From Candidatus Zhuqueibacterota bacterium (GTDB lineage: Bacteria; Zhuqueibacterota; Zhuqueibacteria; Zhuqueibacterales; Zhuqueibacteraceae): a stretch of 38,735 nt of DNA. Positions within the stretch are counted from its first letter, which is position 1; each line of letters opens with the position of its first letter. The stretch lies in assembly GCA_022616415.1 (NCBI GenBank), contig JAKEEU010000270.1:1-38735 (forward strand), read 5' to 3'. Below the pieces are notes generated by a model. That model did no database searches, was not told where the DNA came from, and saw only the letters and a list, made by a program, of their open reading frames with translations. The translations under genes were made by a program, and so were the position numbers. Below are positions 17,322-25,194 of the stretch, one piece after another.

Positions 17322-17349
17322 AGCTTCAAGTCACATCCCATTTGAATTT

Positions 17350-17889
17350 TCACAGCTTCAGAGAAAGTGCCAGAGCGAAGCGTAGCGACGGCTGTGTAGC
17401 GCCGTGTTTGTGAGACGCTGGCAGAGGAGTGACCTCCCATACGGGAGTGCGCATGAGGGCACCAAAGGCGGTACCAATAAGAGCACCGGAGGGCACGGTA
17501 ATGAGATATGAAAGGCTGCACAGGCCGCCATACTCTCCCGCGTCCTTCAAGCAATCGGATTTCCATATAGCGCCCGTCAAAATGCCGAGCCCGGCGCCGA
17601 TCAAGAATCCGAGGCCAGCGTGGCCCCGGCTACGCTGACTGATGGCGAGCTGCTCGACGTCCACCCAAGCAACGCGATGGCTTTGGTAACCAGCAAGGCG
17701 CAGGGTGAGCGAGTCGGAGTCCAAGGCTTCAACGCGGCCGACGAGCACCGGGCAACACGCACCACGAGTCTGCAGTGGGCAAATGATGTCCAAGCGCGCA
17801 AGCTGCCCAACCGTAATGCGCGGAGGTGATTGAGCGGCGGCCAGTAGAGCGGTGGCAACCAGTATCAGAAAGAGAAGACGCGACTGCAT
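17350..17889 (-). CDS. Exported glycine-zipper protein, unknown function
   Basis: From ATG 17887-17889 (MQSRLLFLILVATALLAAAQ) the product is 179 residues with a standard signal peptide. GGAGG lies six bases upstream, which favours this start over the one 22 codons earlier. A beta-rich part (VGRVEALDSDSLTLRL, VAWVDVEQLAIS) is followed by two glycine-zipper hydrophobic segments (GLGFLIGAGLGILTGAIW and PSGALIGTAFGALM) and the closing motif TPVWEVTPLP. This layout is seen in proteins of unknown function from several environmental phyla. Four cysteines (ICP, ACC, DCL, LCS) suggest disulfides in the periplasm. Confidence 0.6.
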   Translation of the reverse strand: MQSRLLFLILVATALLAAAQSPPRITVGQLARLDIICPLQTRGACCPVLVGRVEALDSDSLTLRLAGYQSHRVAWVDVEQLAISQRSRGHAGLGFLIGAGLGILTGAIWKSDCLKDAGEYGGLCSLSYLITVPSGALIGTAFGALMRTPVWEVTPLPASHKHGATQPSLRFALALSLKL

Positions 17890-17984
17890 ACGTGGCCTCC
17901 GATTCGTTGACACCGTTCTGCGCCTAACGCTGTTTGTGAGTTTCGAGTATTTCATCCTGCTCTCCTTGAGATAATGACAATTGG

Positions 17985-18250
17985 TCAGATATTAAAATCG
18001 TAGCCCAATTGTATCTTTACCGCCTCGGCGGGCGATTTGATACTTTTCGGCAAGTTGCCGGTTTTGTCGCCGCTTTCGGCCGAATCGATGAAGACGTAAT
18101 CAGAAATCGCGCTCAGGTCGAGAAACAGACGCGGGGTGAGTTAGTGTTTGTAGCCGAGCCCGGCGCCGAGATAAAAGCCGCTGACGCTGAGATCTTCATC
18201 GCGCAATGGCATCATCACCGGCTTACCTTGGTCGGTGAAGCGATCGCCTC
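17985..18250 (-). pseudogene. Remnant of an outer-membrane barrel gene
   Basis: In one minus-strand frame the DNA encodes RFTDQGKPVMMPLRDEDLS-VSGFYLGAGLGYKH, a TAA stop (18141-18143), then LTPRLFLDLSAISDYVFIDS and a final LGYDFNI followed by TGA. The sequence before and after the stop is clearly one barrel domain (GFYLGAGLGY and the terminal aromatic strand), so this is the C-terminal part of a lost gene with an added nonsense codon. Its 5' part is missing, replaced by the end of the PKD lipoprotein gene, which overlaps it by about 35 bases. Confidence 0.6.
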
Positions 18251-19759
18251 GTTATCGGCGGACAATGCATCGCGCGCTCCGGCGATGATGGCCACGGTTC
18301 TAAAGGAAACCTTCCCGACCTGCGCATCGGCGCCAGTGAACGTATAGCTAAAATTGAAATCAGTGGTGCGGTTCGACGGGCGCACCGGCACAGATTGTGT
18401 CAGAGAGCCAACAAACTGGAAGCCTGCTGGAACGCTCTTGAGGAGTTGGACCTCGACGGTTTCGGGGGATCGCTTGCTGTTGATACCGACTACGATCTGC
18501 CGGGTTTGTCCAGCACTCGCCGCCTTCGGTACCGTGAACTTGGTGATCGCCACGTCATGGGTGCGGACGCGCACGGTCTGGGAGGTTAACGCGCTGCGAC
18601 CGTCAAAAGTTGTGACGGTGAGTTGAACGGTATAGTCTCCGTCGGCGGCATACTGATGAGCCGGACAGCACTCAGTGGTGGTCGTGGTCGTCTCATCGCC
18701 AAAGTCCCATTGCCGCGATTGGACACCCACCTCGCCTGGGTCGAAGGTATTGTCGAAGAACTGGACGACATCAAAAACCGAAGGGTCAGAGGGAGAGAAG
18801 CCGAAGTTAGCCATCGGTGGTGGTGTGACTTCAAGGCGGAACTCCAGCGGACCGGCTTGGCTGAATAAGCCACCCACTTGAAAGTAGTAGGTCGTGCCAG
18901 CTTCCGCGCGGAACGTCGCCTTCCCTCCGAAAGCGCCACAGTCCACCTCGGTTAGGTTGGCCAACGAATTACCAGTGTAGGCGGCGATGACGGTCGAGAA
19001 CTGAGGATTGATGACGCTTGCCGAGATCGATTTAGTCTCTACCGGCGTGAAGGCATACCAAGCGGTTCTGCTCACACCGCCAAAAGGTTTCGCACAGGAT
19101 GGCGTTGGCTCACCCACCTCTATGCTTGCCGCTGATATGTCCACGGCGTCGCTAAACGGCAATGCGGAAATCGCTGTGGCGTTGGCGAAGTTATCATTCG
19201 GCGGCGGGAGGATTTCCTGGATGGTCAGTTGGTACGAGCCGTTGCCGCCCTGGTTGAAACCGAAGTCGCAACATTGAGTGACAGCCAGGACAAAGATCCC
19301 ATCAGCCGGGATCGTAATCGCTAACCTGGCATTGAATCCAACTCCGCCATCATTGGTCGCGGTGATCAGGTTACAGCCAGAGTCGAAGAACCCAAGCAAA
19401 GGATCAAAGAGTGTTCCTTTATTCGTGGATTGCCCTTCGAGGTCAACCCTCACCACGGTATTCGGCGTGCCTTCGAATCGGAGGAAATCGACATCTCCAT
19501 TCGGAAAAGGAAATCCATCCAGGCTGCCGCTTAGCGTAAACGGGAGCGTGATCGTGCCGAGGTCTTGGGCCGTAAGACACGCATCATTTGGCTCAACTTC
19601 CGTCTCTTGGCTGAACGTCAGGGATGAACCTTTCGCTACACTACTTGCTCCACTTTGATCTGAACGTGGCGCTTCCATGGGGTTATGTTTTTTTTCGCAA
19701 CCCAAGATCAGAAGTCCCAAGATCGCGACTAGAACCGTTAAATAACGTGAGACTTTCAT
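18215..19759 (-). CDS. PKD and pre-peptidase C-terminal domain lipoprotein
   Basis: A 514-residue envelope lipoprotein with lipobox LLILGC-EKK. The first domain (about 50-180) is a bacterial pre-peptidase C-terminal type sandwich (EVEPNDACLTAQDLG, DVDFLRFEGTPNT). The second (about 185-310) is similar (NDNFANATAISALPF, TAWYAFTPVETKS, YYFQVGGLF). A PKD domain follows (about 315-400, WDFGDETTTTTTECCPAHQY, DYTVQLTVTTFDGR), then a CARDB-like sandwich (VAITKFTVPKAASAGQTRQI). No catalytic domain is present. The gene stops at 18215 inside the remnant of a barrel gene, so its own 3' end may not be original. AAGGAG precedes the ATG. Confidence 0.75.
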   Translation of the reverse strand: MKVSRYLTVLVAILGLLILGCEKKHNPMEAPRSDQSGASSVAKGSSLTFSQETEVEPNDACLTAQDLGTITLPFTLSGSLDGFPFPNGDVDFLRFEGTPNTVVRVDLEGQSTNKGTLFDPLLGFFDSGCNLITATNDGGVGFNARLAITIPADGIFVLAVTQCCDFGFNQGGNGSYQLTIQEILPPPNDNFANATAISALPFSDAVDISAASIEVGEPTPSCAKPFGGVSRTAWYAFTPVETKSISASVINPQFSTVIAAYTGNSLANLTEVDCGAFGGKATFRAEAGTTYYFQVGGLFSQAGPLEFRLEVTPPPMANFGFSPSDPSVFDVVQFFDNTFDPGEVGVQSRQWDFGDETTTTTTECCPAHQYAADGDYTVQLTVTTFDGRSALTSQTVRVRTHDVAITKFTVPKAASAGQTRQIVVGINSKRSPETVEVQLLKSVPAGFQFVGSLTQSVPVRPSNRTTDFNFSYTFTGADAQVGKVSFRTVAIIAGARDALSADNEAIASPTKVSR

Positions 19760-19792
19760 TGGTAACCGCTCCTTTCTCGGAATTTAAGCTTT

Positions 19793-19872
19793 ACCGTCCG
19801 GACGCTCTGTTTTGTTAATTGGTTCAAGTACCTCAATTGTCGTTATGCTTGAATAATAAGCGTCCGGACGGT
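19793..19872. repeat. 14-bp inverted repeat pair with nested palindromes
   Basis: ACCGTCCGGACGCT (19793-19806) and AGCGTCCGGACGGT (19859-19872) are exact reverse complements, 52 bases apart, and each contains the palindrome CGTCCGGACG. They fill the 121-bp gap between the stop of the LVIVD-repeat gene and the start of the PKD lipoprotein gene. Possible readings are paired operator sites for a dimeric regulator of the lipoprotein gene, a transcript hairpin, or the ends of a small lost element. Confidence 0.65.
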
Positions 19873-19880
19873 GGATTCTC

Positions 19881-22130
19881 TTATCGCAGCAGGCTCATTT
19901 TCTTCACTTGAGAAAAACTTCCCGCGCGCAGTTGATAGAGATACACGCCGCTCGCGACTTGCTTTCCATTCTTGTCCTTCCCATCCCAACGCACATGATG
20001 ATAACCCGTCTCGTATTGCTCATCCACCAGCGTGCGAACCTCCGCGCCGAGTACATTAAAGATTTTCACGACGACGTGACTCGCTTGCGGCAGCGCAAAG
20101 CGAATCACGGTCTCGGGATTGAAGGGATTCGGATAATTCTGGCTCACCGAAAAACTGAAAGGAGGCGAGGTTTCCTTTTCCTCCACCGAGGTCGGGAAAT
20201 TCGTTTGCAGAACGGCAAGACCGCCGGCGCCATCTGCCACATAAAGATAGTTTTCAACCATAGCAGTGGATTGCGGCTGGAAAACGGTGTCAAATGAGCC
20301 AACGAGCACCGGAGCGATCGGGTTCGTTGCGTCAAAAACCAAAACCCCATAGCGAAAGTTGCAGTAGTAAAGCAGATTTCCTACGAGCTGAACCCGCCAT
20401 CCAAAACTGCCCGGCTCCAAGGTGTTCACGGAGGTGATATTGGAAGCATTGGAAACGTCGAGGATTTGCAGGCCGCCATCTCCATCCGCGGCATACAGGT
20501 AGGGAAATCGCAAGGCGATATGATTGCCCCCGGTTTGGCTCGTTTGGATCATGCCGAGCAGAACCGGCCTGGCCAAATCGGTTATGTCAAGAATGAAGTA
20601 TCTGCCATTGAAGTCGGAAAGGTAGGCCCGGTTATTATTGACAACCGCATCAAAAACGTATCCCGAAGGAGTTTCGTATTGTGCGATCAGCAAAGGCGAA
20701 GCAACATTTTGGACATCAACGATGTGAAAGCCATTTGGTCCGGCGGGCACAAACAGATATTTGCCGTCCAGTGAAGGCTTGGCGTTATAAATGTAAGGCC
20801 CCGGAACATACGAGCTCACTTCGGTTAGAGAACTCTTCGAAAGGATGCGCACCCCTCCAAACCCGCATGACACAATCAGATGTTTGTCGGTGACCTCGAC
20901 CGATTGTGAATATCCCCAGCTTTCCGGATTAACCGCTCTCACGGCGCGCGGAGCAATCGGATCAGAAACATCCATTTCAACGAGGCCGCGCGCCCCATGA
21001 ATGAGATAGGCCGTCGCGCCTTCGATCTTGATATCGTAAGCCCAGCTTCCCGTTGGAACGTAGGCCAACTCAACCGGCGCATTGGCATTGGAGGCATCAA
21101 CAAGGTGAAGGCCGTTGAACCAATCGGAAACAAACAGCGTCGTGCCAGCGGCACAAACCCGGGCAGCGCCATTTCCGATGCGTTCATGTGTGAAAGTAGC
21201 CAGAGTGCTGACACCAAATGGTGATGAAGGATTAGAAACGTTTACGAATTGAAGGCCATTCCAATTATCACTGACACACGCCATATTACCGACGAGCGCA
21301 ACGCCGCGGGCATCCCCGCCGGCGCTGAAAAAACCGGTCTCCACGGGCCTGGCCGGGTTGCTGATATTCACCACGCGCAGTCCGGCAGCTCCATCGGCAA
21401 CATAGGCGTATTGACCTTGCACGGTTACCCAGCGGGATGCACCCGGAGAGTCGTAAAATCCGACTTCGGTTGGAGTTGAAGGGTTGGAGACGTCGATGAC
21501 GCGAAGCCCTTCCATGCCATCCGCCACAAAGGCATGGGAGCCGGAAACAAAAACCGCATTGGCAGAGCCTGGCGTGTCATAAGTTCCCACGAGCGCCGGG
21601 GAAACAGGATTGGCAATGTTGACGATGCGCAGCCCGGCGGAAAGATTCGCCACGTACGCGTAGCCGCCATCGACGTAGACGCCGGCCGGTGAGATGACGC
21701 CAAAAGCGAGGGAGCCGACTTCCGACGGTGAGGCAGGATTGGACACATTGATGATCCTCAAGCCGGGATGATGCGAGCGAACATTTGCCGAGGCCGCAAC
21801 AAAGGCATGGCCTCCTTTCACGAAAATATCCTGGATGACTCCCGGAGTTTTTAACTCACCGACGAGCTTGGGTGACCGGGGTTGTGACACATTCAAAATT
21901 TGCAGAACGCCGCCATTGCCGATATAGGCATAGGGTGTGTCAACGAAGCAGGCATAGTTGGGGCCATAAGCCCAGCGATTCACCAGGGTCAAATTGGTAT
22001 CCGCCGCAAAAGCTTGCAAATCACCTGGCCGGGAAAGACGGTCTTTGAAGAAAGAAGCTTCCTGGGCCGCGGCGTATTTAACCAGTAACAGCAGGAAAAA
22101 CGGCAGGAAATTTTTCTTGCAGATTGTCAT
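19881..22130 (-). CDS. Secreted LVIVD-repeat propeller with T9SS tail
   Basis: A 749-residue secreted protein. A signal peptide (MTICKKNFLPFFLLLLVKYA-AAQ) is followed by about 13-14 LVIVD-type repeats (LRIINVSNPASPSEVGSL, LRIVNIANPVSPALVGTY, LRVIDVSNPSTPTEVGFY, LRVVNISNPARPVETGFF and so on). Each carries an AYVADG-type strand, predicted to form beta-propellers. The T9SS tail starts FSVSQNYPNPFNPETVIRFA and ends YLYQLRAGSFSQVKKMSLLR. GGAGG precedes the ATG. The start overlaps the 3' end of the upstream lipoprotein gene by 53 bases. Its last 25 codons are nearly copied in the collapsed gene at 24587-24811. The ligand is unknown. Confidence 0.87.
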   Translation of the reverse strand: MTICKKNFLPFFLLLLVKYAAAQEASFFKDRLSRPGDLQAFAADTNLTLVNRWAYGPNYACFVDTPYAYIGNGGVLQILNVSQPRSPKLVGELKTPGVIQDIFVKGGHAFVAASANVRSHHPGLRIINVSNPASPSEVGSLAFGVISPAGVYVDGGYAYVANLSAGLRIVNIANPVSPALVGTYDTPGSANAVFVSGSHAFVADGMEGLRVIDVSNPSTPTEVGFYDSPGASRWVTVQGQYAYVADGAAGLRVVNISNPARPVETGFFSAGGDARGVALVGNMACVSDNWNGLQFVNVSNPSSPFGVSTLATFTHERIGNGAARVCAAGTTLFVSDWFNGLHLVDASNANAPVELAYVPTGSWAYDIKIEGATAYLIHGARGLVEMDVSDPIAPRAVRAVNPESWGYSQSVEVTDKHLIVSCGFGGVRILSKSSLTEVSSYVPGPYIYNAKPSLDGKYLFVPAGPNGFHIVDVQNVASPLLIAQYETPSGYVFDAVVNNNRAYLSDFNGRYFILDITDLARPVLLGMIQTSQTGGNHIALRFPYLYAADGDGGLQILDVSNASNITSVNTLEPGSFGWRVQLVGNLLYYCNFRYGVLVFDATNPIAPVLVGSFDTVFQPQSTAMVENYLYVADGAGGLAVLQTNFPTSVEEKETSPPFSFSVSQNYPNPFNPETVIRFALPQASHVVVKIFNVLGAEVRTLVDEQYETGYHHVRWDGKDKNGKQVASGVYLYQLRAGSFSQVKKMSLLR

Positions 22131-22941
22131 GACAGCCTCCTTTCAAGTTATGAGGCAGTTTTTCGAGAAAGGTCCATTCATTTGATTCAGCGCTTAGCGA
22201 GATTTCTTGCGAAAACCCACTCTGGCTCCACAAGGTCTTTCTGACCAACGCCTGTACCGTTTGCCGAAATAAATCCACTATCTCCGGACCGAATTTTTCT
22301 GATTTGTACTTTATTCCGAATGCCCATTTCTCATCAATAACGACCGGGATATTTGAGGTAACCTCTGCTTTATCCTGCCAAACAACCTTGCCGGATCGGT
22401 CGACCATTTTCACCTGCAACGTCAGCTTTGGCAGTTGCACATTGTGCGTTTTTCCCCAAAACACCAAATCGATTGACGAAGTGTCTATTTTGGTAAATGC
22501 GAGGCGCGCTGTGATCTCCAAAGCCGCCGGATATTTCCCGCTTTGCAGAACCTTCTTTGTGCTGCCATGGGGATAGCCAAAGGGGTCATACTCCACTTCC
22601 CCTTTCAGATGATCAACAGGCAAAAGAGGAATGCCGAGGTCGTTTTTCAACCCCTTTTCAAGCATGGCATAAATGGAGTCCATTTGGGCTTTCCATTCCG
22701 AACGTTCCGGATTTTGCGCCTGTTTAATCGTTTCTTTGAATTCTTTTGCCATTTGCACGGCTTCAATGATATCGGCAACAGGTCCGGCCTTGCCTTCGTA
22801 TTTCACACTTTCGATTGGGTCTGTCTCAATATCAAATGACACCACCGCCACCTCATGAAAAGTGGAGGGTTGAATTAATGGCATTCTACTAGATGAACAT
22901 CCCGATAAAAACAGGATACCAAGAATCATTATTTTTTTCAT
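22078..22941 (-). CDS. Lipoprotein, intact paralog, extended C-terminus
   Basis: A 287-residue lipoprotein with lipobox LSGC-SSS. It is the intact version of the family broken at 11052-11605 (EVAVVSFDIETDPIESVKYE, EKGLKNDLGIPLLPVDHLKG, VKMVDRSGKVVWQDKAEVTS). The paralog stops soon after LVRKT, whereas this copy runs on for about 50 residues (LWSQSGFSQEISLSAESNEW and onward). The last of these (KGGCHDNLQEKFPAVFPAVT) are simply the ribosome binding site and signal-peptide codons of the next gene read in another frame. A lost stop codon is the likely cause. GAGG precedes the ATG. The role is unknown; predicted to be an envelope protein. Confidence 0.65.
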   Translation of the reverse strand: MKKIMILGILFLSGCSSSRMPLIQPSTFHEVAVVSFDIETDPIESVKYEGKAGPVADIIEAVQMAKEFKETIKQAQNPERSEWKAQMDSIYAMLEKGLKNDLGIPLLPVDHLKGEVEYDPFGYPHGSTKKVLQSGKYPAALEITARLAFTKIDTSSIDLVFWGKTHNVQLPKLTLQVKMVDRSGKVVWQDKAEVTSNIPVVIDEKWAFGIKYKSEKFGPEIVDLFRQTVQALVRKTLWSQSGFSQEISLSAESNEWTFLEKLPHNLKGGCHDNLQEKFPAVFPAVTG

Positions 22942-22965
22942 AAATTTTCCTCATGTCAACGATAT

Positions 22966-23676
22966 TCAGGGAAAAATTGAAATCCCGATCTGGAGCGCTC
23001 CATCCCTTTGAAACCTGGTCGCTTCCAGGATAGTCTCTTCAAAGACTTCTGTTTGTCCGGGCTCATTCGTCACCGTAAAGACAACCGGCTTTGCAAGTAA
23101 GAAAGAGGGCGAAGAGAAATAATTGGAGAGCTGAAGCCGAATCGCGATGGCATCGCGCAGCCGGATTCGCAGTCCCGCGCCGAGCTGACCCAGCAGCGCT
23201 GTCTCACTCTGACTTCCCTCAAACTTGTAGGTCATGGCTCCCCCACCTACAAGCACATAAGGGATGAACCTGCTACGGCCAATAGGAAGGTTGAAGTTCA
23301 AGCTGCCGAGATAAACCAACAGATCAGCGTTCTGACTGCTACGCGATCCCAGCCAGGGCGATGTCGCTCCCAAAACCTTTAATCTGGTTAAGAAAATAAG
23401 ATTGGTCGGGACCCACCCGAAGGTGCCCTCAGCCTGCAAATTCTGGTTGAAATGATACCCAACGGCAGCGCCAAACAGGTGGTTATCCTCAATGCTTGTT
23501 GCAAAGTCAAACTGTGGGGAAACATCGCTCGAGGCTTCCGACAGCATATTCGCGAAAACGACGGCTCCGCCAAATGCACTCAATTCGACCCGTTTGGCCA
23601 GGTTCTGGGCTTGGCAGCGATTACACAAGGTAACCCCAATGCCAACAGCCATCAGTGTAAGAATGAGGTGTTTCAT
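22966..23676 (-). CDS. Outer-membrane beta-barrel protein, OmpA/OprF-like barrel
   Basis: A 236-residue protein with a signal peptide cleaved near CNRCQAQ, then a small eight-strand-type barrel: FGAAVGYHFNQNLQAEGTFG, SLNFNLPIGRSRFIPYVLVG with GGAM, GQLGAGLRIRLRDAIAIRLQ, and a final strand ALQIGISIFP. The layout matches the outer-membrane beta-barrel (OMP_b-brl) proteins; there is no peptidoglycan-binding domain. No Shine-Dalgarno is visible before its ATG, which overlaps the stop of a 30-codon frame (ATATGAAAC), suggesting translational coupling. It lies 24 bases upstream of the lipoprotein gene. Confidence 0.7.
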   Translation of the reverse strand: MKHLILTLMAVGIGVTLCNRCQAQNLAKRVELSAFGGAVVFANMLSEASSDVSPQFDFATSIEDNHLFGAAVGYHFNQNLQAEGTFGWVPTNLIFLTRLKVLGATSPWLGSRSSQNADLLVYLGSLNFNLPIGRSRFIPYVLVGGGAMTYKFEGSQSETALLGQLGAGLRIRLRDAIAIRLQLSNYFSSPSFLLAKPVVFTVTNEPGQTEVFEETILEATRFQRDGALQIGISIFP

Positions 23677-23765
23677 ATTTTATGAAAGAAAATGTTGTTC
23701 AACTCACATTCTGTGAACGGATTCGAGTAGTTTTGGCCTGATTCAAATTGATCCATTTCTCTCAT
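23673..23765 (-). CDS. Possible 30-codon leader with T9SS-like motif
   Basis: The frame reads MREMDQFESGQNYSNPFTEC followed by ELNNIFFHKI. Its TGA overlaps the ATG of the barrel gene. QFESGQNYSNPF strongly resembles the QNYPNPFNP motif of T9SS sorting domains found elsewhere in this window, so it may be the relic of a lost secreted-protein gene now acting, if anything, as a coupled leader. It occupies most of the 116-bp gap between the barrel gene and the next lipoprotein gene. Confidence 0.35.
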   Translation of the reverse strand: MREMDQFESGQNYSNPFTECELNNIFFHKI

Positions 23766-23792
23766 TGTTTTCCGCAGCGTCGGTCATCCCTT

Positions 23793-24551
23793 TTATTTCT
23801 CCGCTCTCAATTGGTCCATTTCTTTGTGAATAATATTTATCCACTCCGAGCCCTTCAAGTGTTCCAAAGCATTGGCAAAAAATTGCATTTCGGTCTGCCG
23901 GTCGCGCTTGTGCTCGTGCAATGAGCCTTTATAGTAATTGCTGCCGGAAAATGCCATGCTCAAGTATCCGGTTTTTGCACCGGGCGCAATCAACTGCAGG
24001 TAATGCAACTGCGTTTCATCCGCCTCTTTGAAGCCGGTGGACTGGCTGATAACATAGTCGCCCATGAACACCATTGCCCCCGGTGTGACCGTCACCTCCG
24101 TAAGCTTGATGATCTCTTTGGCAAAAAAGGTGGTGTTTTTGGTTTCGCTGGGCATATTCAAACCAACGCTGACACTCACACCGGATTTTCCCGGGCCGCT
24201 CCCGCTGGGAATATCCGGCGTCGATTCGGAATGGAATGCCGCCACGACCGCATACCGTCCGGGCCTGGCATTGAGCAGGTAGATCTGGTTTTTGTTGGCA
24301 TAGTTCGATTGAATCAACTGATTCGACTGAACCATGTAATTCGCCCGCGCCACACTATCCACTTCATCCAGCTTGATGAAATAAACCATGTTGGCTTTGT
24401 CGCCGAAGAGTTTGAGCGGCGCGCGCGTTTTAACCGCGATGCCGATCGCCGACATTTCAGAGCTCAATGGCTTTACCGGCGGCAAGGTGCCGGCACAACC
24501 GAACAATCCTACGATCAGGATTGCTACGACGGTACTTTTCAGTGTTTTCAT
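23793..24551 (-). CDS. Lipoprotein of unknown function
   Basis: A 252-residue lipoprotein with lipobox GLFGC-AGT. A beta-rich domain contains FIKLDEVDSVARANYMVQSN, NQIYLLNARPGRYAVVAAFH and VTPGAMVFMGDYVIS, resembling lipoproteins of the type in which NARPGxY precedes a hydrophobic strand (DUF2846-like, tentative). The C-terminal 50 residues are charged and helical (HEHKRDRQTEMQFFANALEH). Ribosome binding site weak (GAGAAAC). It probably faces the periplasm. Context gives no further clue. Confidence 0.6.
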   Translation of the reverse strand: MKTLKSTVVAILIVGLFGCAGTLPPVKPLSSEMSAIGIAVKTRAPLKLFGDKANMVYFIKLDEVDSVARANYMVQSNQLIQSNYANKNQIYLLNARPGRYAVVAAFHSESTPDIPSGSGPGKSGVSVSVGLNMPSETKNTTFFAKEIIKLTEVTVTPGAMVFMGDYVISQSTGFKEADETQLHYLQLIAPGAKTGYLSMAFSGSNYYKGSLHEHKRDRQTEMQFFANALEHLKGSEWINIIHKEMDQLRAEK

Positions 24552-24586
24552 GTTTTGTTTCTCATTTTAATTTCGTTCATTTGGCC

Positions 24587-24811
24587 TTATCGCAGCAGAC
24601 TCATTTTCTTCACCTGCGAAAAACTCCCCGCACGCAGTTGATAGAGATACACCCCACTCGAAATTAGCTTCCATTCTGCACAATAATGCCGCTGGCGTTG
24701 GACAATACACCTTGAAAACTGATAGTTTGGGGAATTTGGCTCCAACTGGTTGTCCCGATAAAATCGGGACCAAAAGGAAAGCAATGCCCCGAGAAAAAAT
24801 GCCCGTTTCAT
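24587..24811 (-). pseudogene. Collapsed T9SS-secreted protein gene
   Basis: AGGAGG and an ATG (24809-24811) start a signal peptide (MKRAFFLGALLSF). The +1 frame then encodes WSQIPQTISFQGVLSNASGI, the typical beginning of a mature phage-tail-collar-like or choice-of-anchor secreted protein. The original frame resumes with SSGVYLYQLRAGSFSQVKKM, the very end of a T9SS sorting domain nearly identical to the one at 19881. The whole middle of the gene is missing, and a frameshift lies near the palindrome TCCCGATTTTATCGGGA (24757-24773). What remains can encode only a 74-residue chimeric peptide. Confidence 0.7.
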
Positions 24812-25181
24812 GGCGCTACCTCCTAAGAAATTTTGGTTGATACAATGATAATTTGAACGAGGACGGCGAGCACGTTTCCGAAACTGTCCCAATGGCGTCC
24901 GTTGAATTTTCCGAAGGCGTGCTGTGCCCGCTTGATGGTGGGAGGTTAAAGCAAGCGCCGTACCAGAAACCATGGCGGCGAGCCGAGCGAATTTATCGCT
25001 TGAAATCTCAGGAGGTTAGGGGTTCTGTTTATAACTTGAGATGATAACATTAACAAGTCAACAAATGTGAAGCAGATTCACAGACTTGTGTACATCGCGT
25101 ACAGATCGAAAAGCGTGAGAGCGGAGAGCGTAAAGCGTTGAGCGGAGAGCGTGGAGCGAATTACGCTCTTTGCTCTACGCT
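24812..25181. other. Intergenic stretch with no convincing gene
   Basis: This holds the upstream region of the collapsed T9SS gene and, from 25107 on, the GAGCG-type repeat described separately. A 63-codon plus-strand frame (24853-25044) has ordinary chance composition and no ribosome binding site. Nothing else supported. Confidence 0.5.
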
Positions 25182-25194
25182 TCACGCTCTACGC
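25107..25194. repeat. GCGTAGAGCG-type repeat tract after kinase 1
   Basis: GAGCGGAGAGCGTAAAGCG and GAGCGGAGAGCGTGGAGCG are followed by ACGCTCTTTGCTCTACGC and TTCACGCTCTACGC: direct repeats on one side and their inverses on the other, giving a long imperfect hairpin. The tract runs into the last codons of kinase 1 (LRRA and stop), so the repeat supplies the stop codon. The stop of kinase 2 sits in a similar tract (28993-29037). Confidence 0.6.

Noticed and set aside
24853..25044. 63-codon plus-strand frame between the T9SS remnant and kinase 1
   Set aside because: No start signal, chance-like composition, and opposite to the local transcription direction.
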